A DNA stretch of 64,000 bases from Kitasatospora sp. NBC_00315 (GCF_041435095.1 NZ_CP108025.1:1612001-1676000); one strand, 5' to 3'; positions 39,327 to 46,705 are shown, counted from the first letter of the stretch. Made by a program: numbers and translations. The notes: a model not told the origin generated them from the sequence alone.

Positions 39327-40061
39327 TCAGGCAGTGGCGGGCTCGGGCACGGTGACCCCGAGGTCGGCCAGCAGTCGGCGGCGCAGGGTGGTGAAGGCGG
39401 GGTCGGCCGGGTCGCGCGGGCGGGCGACGTCCACGTACTCGTCGGTGACGAGCGCGCCGCCGCGCAGGACCACCACCCGGTCGGCCAGCCGGATCGCCTC
39501 CTCCACGTCGTGCGTGACCAGCAGGACGGCCGGGCGGTGCTTGCGGACCAGCTCGCCGACGAGATCCTGCATCCGCAGCCGGGTCAACGCGTCGAGCGCG
39601 GCGAACGGCTCGTCCAGCAGGAGAAGTTGGGGCTCGCGAACGAGCGCCCTGGCCAGTGCGACCCGCTGCGCCTCACCGCCGGAGAGGGTCCCGGGCCAGG
39701 CCTGCGCGTGCTGCTCCAGTCCGACCTCGGCCAGCGCCCGCAGCCCGGTCTCCCGGGGGGCCCGGCCTCGCGGCAGACCGACGGTGACGTTGGCGAGCAC
39801 CCGCTGGGAGGGCACCAGGCGCGGCTCCTGGAAGACCACCGTCCGCACCGGTGGGACCAGCACCGTGCCGCCGTCGGCCCGGTCCAGTGCTCCGAGGATC
39901 CGCAGCAGCGTGGTCTTGCCGGTGCCGCTGGCGCCGAGCAGGGCGACGAACTCGCCGCGCGCGATGTCCAGGTCGACGCCGTCCAGGACGTGCCGGGCGC
40001 CGAAGGTGCGGCGCAGGCCGCGCAGGTGGACGGCGGGAGTGACGGGTTCCTGCGCGCTCAT
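39327..40061 (-). CDS. ssuB: Sulfonate ABC transporter ATPase
   Basis: A 244-residue ABC ATPase that powers import. Walker A LLGASGTGKTTL, Q-loop VVFQEPRLVP, signature LSGGEAQRVALARAL, Walker B LLLLDEPFAALD and the switch histidine in LLVTHDVEEA are all intact. The signature reads LSGGE as in the nitrate/sulfonate/taurine subfamily. The ATG overlaps the permease stop by four bases. Confidence 0.95.
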   Translation of the reverse strand: MSAQEPVTPAVHLRGLRRTFGARHVLDGVDLDIARGEFVALLGASGTGKTTLLRILGALDRADGGTVLVPPVRTVVFQEPRLVPSQRVLANVTVGLPRGRAPRETGLRALAEVGLEQHAQAWPGTLSGGEAQRVALARALVREPQLLLLDEPFAALDALTRLRMQDLVGELVRKHRPAVLLVTHDVEEAIRLADRVVVLRGGALVTDEYVDVARPRDPADPAFTTLRRRLLADLGVTVPEPATA

Positions 40062-41008
40062 CGGGTCGCTCCTTGGGTGCGCCAGGGCATCAGCAGCCGC
40101 TCCAGCACACGGACGACGCCGTCCGCCAGCAGGCCGAGCACGCCGTAGATCAGGATGCAGACCGCCAGGATGTCGGTCCGGGAGTAGTTCTGCGCCTGGG
40201 CCATCAGGTAGCCGATGCCCTCGGTGGAGTTGATCTCCTCGGCCGCGATCAGCGCGATCACGCTCAGCGTCATCGAGAGCCGCAGCCCCGACAGCAGCGG
40301 GGGCAGCGCGCCCGGCAGCACGACGGTGCGGACGATCGCCCACCGGCCGAGGCCGAAGCTGCGCATCGCCTCGATCAGCTTGCGGTCGGTGTTGCGGACG
40401 CCGCCCGAGGTGGAGACGTACATCGGGAAGCTGGTGGCCACACCGATCAGGGCGACCTTCGCCGTCTCGGTGATGCCGAACCAGACCATGAACAGCGGGA
40501 CCAGCGCCAGGAACGGCACCGTCCGCAGGACCTGCACGGCCGAGTCGAGCAGCTCCTCACCGAGCCGGAAGAAGCCGGTGACCACGCCCAGCACCAGGCC
40601 GATCCCGGCGCCGAACAGCAGGCCGAGGCCGGCCCGGGTGAGCGAGACGCTCAGCGCGTCGGCGAGCTGGCCGTTGCGCCAGATCTCGCCGACCGCGCCG
40701 ACCACCTGGCCGGGCGAGGCCAGGACGTCCTGGGTGAGGGCACCGGTCGCGGAGGCCAGCTCCCAGGCGCCGAGCAGCGCGAGCGGGCCGATCGTGCGCA
40801 GCGTCACCGCCAGCAGGCGCGGACGGGGGGCGGGCAGTTTGGCCGTGGGTGCCACCAGTCCGGCGGCGAGCGCCGCGGCCGTGTCCGATCCGGCGGTCTC
40901 CGGTCCGACCGTGTCGGGTCCGGCGGCGTCAGCCACGGAGGTCCCACGTCCGGTCCCCGGTACGGCGGTGGGGGCGGCCGGCGCGCCCGCCGGAGCGGGG
41001 GCGGTCAC
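40058..41008 (-). CDS. ssuC: Sulfonate ABC transporter permease
   Basis: 316 residues. A cytoplasmic Ala/Pro/Thr-rich leader of about 60 residues precedes six likely membrane helices of the BPD_transp_1 fold. The EAA-type coupling loop is EAMRSFGLGRWAIVRTVVLPGALPPLLSGLR at about 205-235, and IAAEEINSTEGIGYLM is typical for SsuC/TauC. The GTG overlaps the lipoprotein stop and the gene's own stop overlaps ssuB, so the three are tightly coupled. Confidence 0.94.
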   Translation of the reverse strand: MTAPAPAGAPAAPTAVPGTGRGTSVADAAGPDTVGPETAGSDTAAALAAGLVAPTAKLPAPRPRLLAVTLRTIGPLALLGAWELASATGALTQDVLASPGQVVGAVGEIWRNGQLADALSVSLTRAGLGLLFGAGIGLVLGVVTGFFRLGEELLDSAVQVLRTVPFLALVPLFMVWFGITETAKVALIGVATSFPMYVSTSGGVRNTDRKLIEAMRSFGLGRWAIVRTVVLPGALPPLLSGLRLSMTLSVIALIAAEEINSTEGIGYLMAQAQNYSRTDILAVCILIYGVLGLLADGVVRVLERLLMPWRTQGATR

Positions 41009-42021
41009 TGGCCGCCGCCGGGCAGCTTGCTGACGTCCAGCACGTAGGGCTTGACGTCGATCAGGGACTTGGTGACCTTCTGGTCGGCGAAGAACTGCGC
41101 GACCGTGCCGAACCGGACGAGGTCGGCGTCGGTGATGACGTCGGCCGTGGCGCCCTGCCTGGTGACGTTCACCGCGACCTCCTTCTCGGCCGGGGTGACG
41201 GCGGTCGGGCCGGAGTCGGTCACCACGTTGAGGTAGCCGGCCGGGTCGGCCTTCTCCTGCAGGCCGTTCTCGTGCAGGTAGCGGTAGAACGCGGCCACCA
41301 CGGCGGGGTTCTTGTCGGCGAATCCGTTGCGGACCGCCCAGACCGCGTAGTTGTCCGAGCCGACGTCCTTCCCGTTGACCAGGAAGTGCGCGCCGGAGTT
41401 GGCGATCTCGGGCGTGGAGAAGGTGTTCCAGGTCGCCCAGGCGTCCACCTGGCCGGAGTTGAAGACGCCGGCGGTCTGGTCGGGGCGCAGGTAGACCCGC
41501 TCGACCTGGTCGGCCGGGATGCCGTTCTTCTCCAGTGCCTTGAGCAGCAGGTACTCACTGGTGCCGCCCTGGGAGCAGGCGACCTTCTTGCCGACGAGGT
41601 CCCGCACGGTCGTGACGGGGGAGCCGTTCTTCACCAGAATGCCCTCGCCGACGGCGTCGGGAGCGTTCTGCGCGAACAGCTTGAAGCCGGGCTTCTGGGC
41701 GAGGGCGGCGACCGCCGAGGTGATCGAGCCCTGGGCGAAGTCCAGTTGGTCGGCGGAGAGCGCCTGGGCGGCGGGTGCGAACGCGCCGGCGCTGCCCGTC
41801 CAGGCCACCTTGGCATGGACGGCGGCCAGGGCTCTGTCGAGCGAGCCGTCCTTCTTTCCCTTGGCCAGGAAGCCGGAGTTGCCGGGGTCGGGCAGCCGCA
41901 GCACCACGTCGGTCCCGGCGTCCGCCGAGCTCTTGGCACTCCCGGCGGACGAGCCGCAGGCGGCGACCGTGACGGTGGCGAGCAGTGCGGCGGCGAACAG
42001 GACGGGGCGAGGGGTCTTCAT
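41005..42021 (-). CDS. ssuA: Sulfonate ABC transporter substrate-binding lipoprotein
   Basis: 338 residues. A lipoprotein signal ends in VAAC at residue 22, so the mature protein is tethered outside the membrane. The body follows the SsuA/NMT1 pattern: VVLRLPDPGNSGFLAKGKKDGSLDRALAAVHAKVAW, GEGILVKNGSPVTTVRDLVGKKVACSQGGTSEYLL, VYLRPDQTAGVFNSGQVDAWATW. It is preceded by the desulfinase-like gene (26-base gap) and followed by the permease. A paralogue with the same core lies at 45390. Confidence 0.93.
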   Translation of the reverse strand: MKTPRPVLFAAALLATVTVAACGSSAGSAKSSADAGTDVVLRLPDPGNSGFLAKGKKDGSLDRALAAVHAKVAWTGSAGAFAPAAQALSADQLDFAQGSITSAVAALAQKPGFKLFAQNAPDAVGEGILVKNGSPVTTVRDLVGKKVACSQGGTSEYLLLKALEKNGIPADQVERVYLRPDQTAGVFNSGQVDAWATWNTFSTPEIANSGAHFLVNGKDVGSDNYAVWAVRNGFADKNPAVVAAFYRYLHENGLQEKADPAGYLNVVTDSGPTAVTPAEKEVAVNVTRQGATADVITDADLVRFGTVAQFFADQKVTKSLIDVKPYVLDVSKLPGGGQ

Positions 42022-42047
42022 GATGGTCGTTCTCCTGGTGGGTCGAG

Positions 42048-43055
42048 TCAGAGGGTGACGGTGCGGCGGGTTTCGAGCAGCGCGCGGGCGGCGCGCAGCG
42101 GCTCCGGGTCGGTCCAGGCGCGGACGTCGACCGGGGCCTGGAGGAACCCCTGGCCGTGGAGGAATCGCTCCTGCCGGGCGAGCAGGCCGAGCCGCTCCTC
42201 GGAGAGGTCCAGGTGAAGGGTGCGGTGGCCGCCCTCGGCGTAGGCTCCGGCCACCCCCTCGGCGCCGGCGCCGGTCTCGGCCTGGAGGATGCGGGCTACC
42301 TCGGCGGGGCGCTCGGCCGCCCAGTCCGCGGCGCCGAGCAGCACCGCCAGGAAGCGCACCACCAGGTCGGGATGCTCGTCCAGCAGCCGCTGGTGGACGG
42401 TGACCGGGCGGGGCGTCCCGTTGTTGACCCTGGCCCGGCGGTCGGGAGCGGCGTCCAGCTCCACCGCGACCTCCGCGCCGTAGCGGCGGGCCGCCTCCAC
42501 GGCGAGCGCGCCCTTGACGTACACGGCGTCCACCGTGCCCTCGCGCAGCGCGGCCAGCTCGGCGGCCCACTGCCCGCCGTCCTCGGAGGCGGGCACGTCC
42601 ACGGGTTCGGCGTCCGCGAGGGTGAGCCCGACCGAGCCGAGGGCCCCGGAGAAGCCGGCCAGCGCCATCGCCCGCCAGAAGTCGATGCTGATCCCATGGC
42701 GTGGGATGGCGAGGCGCAGGCCGCGCAGCCCCCCGGGCCCGCTGATGCCGTTGCCGGCCCGGACCAGCACGACCTGGCGCTCCTCGATCCAGGTGAGGCC
42801 GATCAACCGGGTCTGCTCACCGCGCGAACGGGCCCACAGCGCGGGCACGTTGCCGCCCTCACGGAACAGACCGGGCAGCGCGTGGGTGAAGTGGTGGTCG
42901 GCCGCGATCTCGCGCGGCACGTCCTGCAGCGAGCGGACCGCGATGCCGTCGGCGGCGAACTCCTCGGCCAGCCAGCCCTGGTCGGCGGCGATGCCGGTGG
43001 CGGTGGGGACGGGGCAGCGGGTGAACCAGAGGGTGTCCGGGGCGTGGCTGGGCAC
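42048..43055 (-). CDS. DszB-like sulfinate desulfinase
   Basis: 335 residues on the periplasmic-binding fold but with no signal peptide, so cytoplasmic. The sequence matches DszB (2'-hydroxybiphenyl-2-sulfinate desulfinase) where it matters: WFTRCPVPTATG carries Cys14 at the place of the DszB nucleophile Cys27; HHFTHALPGLFREGGNVP gives His55 and Arg65, spaced ten apart like His60 and Arg70 of DszB; and the C-terminal QERFLHGQGFLQAPVDVRAW resembles DszB's TQQFL...LLQEPV...W. The product would be sulfite plus a desulfinated compound. It is first in the operon, its GTG preceded by GAGGAAGG, behind a poly-cysteine leader frame. Automatic annotation would probably call it a substrate-binding protein. 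Confidence 0.78.
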   Translation of the reverse strand: MPSHAPDTLWFTRCPVPTATGIAADQGWLAEEFAADGIAVRSLQDVPREIAADHHFTHALPGLFREGGNVPALWARSRGEQTRLIGLTWIEERQVVLVRAGNGISGPGGLRGLRLAIPRHGISIDFWRAMALAGFSGALGSVGLTLADAEPVDVPASEDGGQWAAELAALREGTVDAVYVKGALAVEAARRYGAEVAVELDAAPDRRARVNNGTPRPVTVHQRLLDEHPDLVVRFLAVLLGAADWAAERPAEVARILQAETGAGAEGVAGAYAEGGHRTLHLDLSEERLGLLARQERFLHGQGFLQAPVDVRAWTDPEPLRAARALLETRRTVTL

Positions 43056-43165
43056 GGAGGCGCCTTCCTCGAAGGATGCGGGGGTGCACGGGCGCGGCGG
43101 CGGTGCGCGGCGACGGGTGTGCGGGGTGGAGGACGTACGGGGTGAAGGGCCGCGGCGACGGGCCG

Positions 43166-43228
43166 TCAGCAACAACAGGTTCGGCGGACGCGGACGGTGG
43201 GGAGAGCGGGGTACCGGTGGGTCGTCAC
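43166..43228 (-). CDS. Poly-cysteine leader peptide of the desulfurization operon
   Basis: A 20-residue frame (MTTHRYPALP... to ...RRTCCC) that ends in three cysteine codons, TGT TGT TGC, right before the stop. GGAGGGAG stands before its GTG at normal spacing. Its stop is 110 bases upstream of the desulfinase start. Between them are several GC stems, and a small CCTTC/GAAGG hairpin (43063-43075) overlaps the desulfinase ribosome-binding site. Stalling at the three cysteines is an obvious way to sense cysteine supply, as shown for poly-cysteine short frames in mycobacteria. Confidence 0.72.
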   Translation of the reverse strand: MTTHRYPALPTVRVRRTCCC

Positions 43229-43344
43229 GGTGCTGCTCCCTCCTTCGGTCCGGCGTCCTGCTCCGGGTGATCCCGGGGCTCCGCGGCGGCTGGTCCGGCG
43301 CGATGGACCGAGCGTTCCACGGCGGACGATCCGGAAGCAAGCTT

Positions 43345-43359
43345 TTCCATATCGTGGGA
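43345..43359. promoter_or_regulatory. Candidate IclR operator in the divergent sulfur promoter region
   Basis: TTCCA-TATCG-TGGGA is an inverted repeat with one mismatch and five-base spacing, the geometry common for IclR proteins. It lies in an AT-richer island between the leader/desulfinase operon and the divergent IclR gene. A shorter palindrome TTGTTCACAA follows at 43364-43373. Confidence 0.45.
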
Positions 43360-43542
43360 TCACTTGTTCACAAAAGCCATGTCATTGCAATGCCGGTGTC
43401 ACAATCCCGCCGTGCGTGCTGCCCTAGTCTGGAGGTGCCCGATCGATCCGGCCGCGCGTCGGGTCCGTCGGTTCCAGCCACTCCGGCACTGCCCGCAACT
43501 CCCGTTACCGGGGCGGGAGACCGGCACAGAACGCGAGGTGTC

Positions 43543-44325
43543 ATGACCGAGGCGGCCACCGCCCAGAGCCCGCCCGCCGGCGCGCAGGCCGTCCAACGGG
43601 CGCTCGGGCTGCTGCACTGTTTCCACGACAACGGGCCCGACCTCAGCGCCTCGGACCTGGCCCGGCGGACCGGTCTCTCGGTCTCCACCGCGCACCGGCT
43701 CGCGCGGACGCTGGTCAGTACCGGCTTCCTCGACCAGGACGAGCGGACCGCGCGCTACCGGCTGGGCCCGGCCGTCGCCGAACTCGGCCAACTCACCTTC
43801 CACCAGCGGGGCCTGCATCTGGCCGGGCCCGAGCTGGAGCTGCTCTCCCGGCGTACCGGCGCCACCGCCGACCTGGCGATCCGCAGCGGACCGCACGCGG
43901 TGATCCTGGTCGGCGCCTCGGTCCGGCCGGACACCGGGCTGGGCCTGCGCCGGCCACTGCACTCCACCGCGCTCGGCAAGGTGTTGCTCGCCTGGCCGCG
44001 CCCGGGCGAGGGCGGCGAGCCGGCACTCGGGCGGCTGGAATCCTTCACCGAGCGGACGATCACCGAACCGGAGCTGCTGCTGGCCGAGTTGGAGCGCGTC
44101 CGGGAGAACGGCTACGCGCTCAACGACGGCGAGTCGGCCGCCGGGGTGCGCACCGTGGCCGTCCCGGTGCTCGACGCCGCCGGGCAGGCCAGGTTCGCAC
44201 TGGCCGTCCGCTCCACGCCGGAGCACCTCACCGACGAGCGCCTGGAGCGGTTCCTCGGCCACGCCCGGACCTGCGCGGGCGCACTCGGCGTCCTGTTGCT
44301 GGCGCCGGAACAACGAGCGGGCTGA
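43543..44325 (+). CDS. IclR-family regulator of the sulfonate operon
   Basis: 260 residues. The winged helix-turn-helix AVQRALGLLHCFHDNG, then LSASDLARRTGLSVSTAHRLARTLVSTGFL occupies 15-70. The effector domain has LHSTALGKVLLAW at about 145 and YALNDGESAAGVRTVAVPVLD at about 195. Divergent orientation to the seven-gene operon, with shared AT-rich DNA and a candidate operator between, makes it the likely local regulator. Whether it activates or represses, and its ligand, cannot be told from sequence. GAGGTG precedes the ATG. Confidence 0.87.
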   Translation: MTEAATAQSPPAGAQAVQRALGLLHCFHDNGPDLSASDLARRTGLSVSTAHRLARTLVSTGFLDQDERTARYRLGPAVAELGQLTFHQRGLHLAGPELELLSRRTGATADLAIRSGPHAVILVGASVRPDTGLGLRRPLHSTALGKVLLAWPRPGEGGEPALGRLESFTERTITEPELLLAELERVRENGYALNDGESAAGVRTVAVPVLDAAGQARFALAVRSTPEHLTDERLERFLGHARTCAGALGVLLLAPEQRAG

Positions 44326-44390
44326 CCCGCTCCGGCAGGAGCGGATCAGCCCGACACCGCACGGCCGACCGGGCCGCGGGTGTGCCGTGC
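44318..44390. terminator. Two stacked hairpins between convergent genes
   Basis: CGGGCTGA-C-CCGCTCC folds on GGAGCGG-A-TCAGCCCG (44318-44353), overlapping the IclR stop codon. A second stem GCACGGC/GCCGTGC (44359-44365 with 44384-44390) follows. The pair can end transcription from both sides. Confidence 0.75.
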
Positions 44391-44398
44391 GGGACCGA

Positions 44399-45106
44399 CT
44401 ACGCGACGGGCGTGTACTTGTAGCCCACCCGGCGGACGGTCACGATGCTGTCGCGGTAGCCCGCGCCCAGCTTGCGGCGCAGCCGGGCGACGTGCACGTC
44501 CACCGTGCGGCCGTCGCCGACGTGGCCGTAACCCCAGACGGCGGAGACCAGGTGGTCGCGGGTGTGCACCCGCTGCGGGTGACCGGTGAGGTGCGCCAGC
44601 AGCTCGAACTCCAGGTAGGTCAGATCGAGCAACCTGCCGTCCACGTAGGCGTTCCGGCGCTCGACGTCGACGCTGATCCCGCGGCCGGTGGCGGGCTTCG
44701 CGGGGCGGGCCTCGGCGACCGGCGCGGGAAGGACGCTGACCGCCGGAGCGGGCGCCTGCGCGCTCTCCGCCGGGACGAGGACCAGGTAGCCGACCATCGG
44801 GTGGCTGCCCGGCACGCCGAACTGCACGCCGTACTGGGCCAGTAGACCCTGCGGGAGTGCGGAGTGCGGGAGCGCCGCGACGACGGTGGCGCCCTCGGGG
44901 AGCGCGGTCAGCAGGGCCTGCGGCGGCTGGACCGCCGGGTGCTGCCCCGGGCCGACGAACTGCGGGGCCCCGTACGGCTGAGCGGTCGGCTGCTGGGCGG
45001 CGCCCTGGTGCCGGCGCTCGACGGGGGAGGGCAGGACGGAGCGGACCGCGCGCAGGTGCGGGGTCGCGGACGGAACGGAGAGGGTGGCGGTGGAGGAAGA
45101 AGACAT
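44399..45106 (-). CDS. Orphan winged-helix regulator (OmpR/PhoB-type C-terminal domain)
   Basis: 235 residues. The C-terminal 100 residues are an OmpR/PhoB winged helix (VDVERRNAYVDGRLLDLTYLEFELLAHLTGHPQRVHTRDHLVSAVWG..., then RTVDVHVARLRRKL and TVRRVGYKYTPV, given here in parts). There is no receiver domain. The first 130 residues are Ala/Pro/Gln-rich and probably disordered apart from a short segment GYLVLVPAES. It is thus not a normal response regulator; control may come through the N-terminal part or dose alone. TGGAGGAAGAAG at the very start of the frame precedes no other start. Targets are unknown. Confidence 0.83.
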   Translation of the reverse strand: MSSSSTATLSVPSATPHLRAVRSVLPSPVERRHQGAAQQPTAQPYGAPQFVGPGQHPAVQPPQALLTALPEGATVVAALPHSALPQGLLAQYGVQFGVPGSHPMVGYLVLVPAESAQAPAPAVSVLPAPVAEARPAKPATGRGISVDVERRNAYVDGRLLDLTYLEFELLAHLTGHPQRVHTRDHLVSAVWGYGHVGDGRTVDVHVARLRRKLGAGYRDSIVTVRRVGYKYTPVA

Positions 45107-45183
45107 GATGCCGCTACTTTCGCGCGAGACCGACGGTGGGAGTCGTCTGCGCGTCGACCGGGATTACCGGGGCTGAGCCTTGG

Positions 45184-45312
45184 TCAGCGGGCGGAGAGCC
45201 GGGACGCGCGGGGCGAGCCCGGACACGTCTGGTCGAACAGGTGCGGCTGCCGGGACGTCCAGAACGGCTCAAGGTCGAACCGACCCTGGCTGCTGTCCAC
45301 GACGAAGTTCAT
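45184..45312 (-). CDS. Possible 42-residue protein downstream of the orphan binding protein
   Basis: A short frame beginning MNFVVDSSQGRFDLEPFW. Thirty-nine of 42 codons end in G or C, and the composition (Phe, Trp, Asp, Gln) is unlike a chance frame in this DNA. The frame is open back to an ATG that overlaps the stop of the binding lipoprotein by four bases (45390-45393), but that upstream part has weaker codon bias. The ribosome-binding site is poor (GGGGGC). I do not recognise the protein. Confidence 0.35.
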   Translation of the reverse strand: MNFVVDSSQGRFDLEPFWTSRQPHLFDQTCPGSPRASRLSAR

Positions 45313-45389
45313 GCCCCCATTCAACCAGATGAACGGGCCGTTGCCACACACCGGGGCCGACCGGACCTCCGGAGGACGCCGTCGGGCGG

Positions 45390-46415
45390 TCATCCGGCAC
45401 CGCCGGTGAGCACGGCCGGATCCAGCAGATGGGCCCGTACGTCGATCGCCGCGGGCACCACCCCCTGATCCGCGAGGAGTTTCGCCACCTTCTCCAGCCG
45501 GACGGTGTCGGCCTCCCGGATCGGTTCGACCGGGGAGGCCGCCCGCCCGGCGTCGACCCGCAGCTCCTCGGCGCGGCCGGAGACCGAGTCAGGTCCGCTG
45601 TCGGTGAAGACGTTGAGGTAGGCGGCCGGATCCTGCTGGGCCCTGCCCTCCGCCTCGTGCAGGTAGCGGTAGAGCGCCCGCACCACGTCGGGGTGCTGCC
45701 GCACCAGCTCGGTGCGCACCGCCCAGAGCCGGTAGTTGTCGGAGCCCGCGCCGAATCCGCTGACCACCATGTACGCGCTCGACCGGGCGAGTTCGGTGAC
45801 GACCGGCTCGCCGGTGGTGGCCCAGGCGTCCACCTCGCCGGTGGCGAAGGCGCTCCGGGTGGCCGCCGGATCGAGCCGCACCCGCTGGACCCGGTCGGCC
45901 GGGACCCCGTTCTTGGCGAGCGCCTGGAGCAGTAGGTACTCACCCGGGCCGCCCGGGTCGACGGCGACCCTGCGTCCGATCAGATCCCTCACCGTCCTGA
46001 TCCCGGAGTTGTTCTTGACCAGGATGCCCTCGCCGACCGGATCCGGCTGGGCGGCGGCGAAGAACTCGAAGGCCGGCTGCCCGGCCAGCAGCGCGAGGCC
46101 CGTGCTGATGGTGCCCTGGGCCACGTCCAGCGCACCGGAGTCGAGCGCCTGGGCGGCCTGCGCGAAACCGGCCGGAGCGGCCGGAGCGGCCGACCAGCTC
46201 ACCGTGGCGTGCACCGCGGCGAGTGCCCGCTCCAGCGAACCGTCCTTCCTGGCCACCGCCAGCACACCGGAGTTGCCGGGATCGGGCAGCCGCACCTCGA
46301 CGCCCGCCGGCGCGGGTGCGACGGCGACGGAGCCCGCCCGGGCGGCGCCGCCGCAGGCGGTGGTGGTGGTGGCCAGCAGAGCACCGGCGAGCAGGACGGG
46401 TCGGGCGAACTTCAC
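45390..46415 (-). CDS. Orphan sulfonate-type substrate-binding lipoprotein
   Basis: 341 residues, a paralogue of the lipoprotein at 41005: both share the VRLPDPGNSG...ARKDGSLERALAAVHA start of the mature protein, GEGILVKN, GEYLLLQALAKNGVPADRV and the AYLNVFTDSGP strand. The signal ends in TTAC at about residue 21. No permease or ATPase gene adjoins it, so it may use the SsuBC at 39.3-41.0 kb to add substrate range. Its transcript begins with a leader frame containing a Cys-Cys pair (46598-46705). The GTG start at 46413-46415 is used. Confidence 0.9.
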   Translation of the reverse strand: MKFARPVLLAGALLATTTTACGGAARAGSVAVAPAPAGVEVRLPDPGNSGVLAVARKDGSLERALAAVHATVSWSAAPAAPAGFAQAAQALDSGALDVAQGTISTGLALLAGQPAFEFFAAAQPDPVGEGILVKNNSGIRTVRDLIGRRVAVDPGGPGEYLLLQALAKNGVPADRVQRVRLDPAATRSAFATGEVDAWATTGEPVVTELARSSAYMVVSGFGAGSDNYRLWAVRTELVRQHPDVVRALYRYLHEAEGRAQQDPAAYLNVFTDSGPDSVSGRAEELRVDAGRAASPVEPIREADTVRLEKVAKLLADQGVVPAAIDVRAHLLDPAVLTGGAG

Positions 46416-46547
46416 AGGGGTCTCCGCGGGAACCGGAACGAGAGGAGGGGCATGCCTGGCACGGGCCAGCAGCGCTGCACGAGTCGCAATCCGACGATGC
46501 GTCAGATCCGTGTGCGCACGGCCGCGCCGACACGGCACAGCAGGAGG

Positions 46548-46588
46548 GCGCGGTGGGCCGGGCCGCGAACGGCCGGATCACACCGCGC
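46548..46588 (-). promoter_or_regulatory. Hairpin directly after the leader peptide (candidate attenuator)
   Basis: GCGCGGTG (46548-46555) pairs with CACCGCGC (46581-46588), with an inner GGCCG/CGGCC stem. It starts nine bases after the stop of the leader frame on the minus strand, so a ribosome stalled on the Cys codons would affect its folding. Confidence 0.55.
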
Positions 46589-46597
46589 GGACGAGCG

Positions 46598-46705
46598 TCA
46601 GCGACAGCAGGCGCTGGAGATGAGGGCGAGGTCGATGTACCGGCGGATCGTCAACGCCGGGGTGACCGGGGCGGGCACGGCCGTACGGGAGTGCTCGACC
46701 GTCAT
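46598..46705 (-). CDS. Leader peptide with C-terminal Cys-Cys-Arg
   Basis: A 35-residue frame ending IRRYIDLALISSACCR, the form of the short conserved leader peptides found before sulfur-assimilation genes in streptomycetes (R-R-x-I-D-L...CCR). The two cysteines are TGC TGT. GGGGGAGGAC precedes the ATG at good spacing. The stop lies 182 bases before the binding lipoprotein, with a strong stem nine bases on. Together with the frames at 33986 and 43166 it suggests that three sulfur transcripts share cysteine-dependent attenuation. Confidence 0.72.
   Translation of the reverse strand: MTVEHSRTAVPAPVTPALTIRRYIDLALISSACCR

Noticed and set aside
42048..43055. Plain ABC substrate-binding protein
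   Set aside because: No signal peptide or lipobox, and a DszB-type Cys-His-Arg set with conserved spacing.
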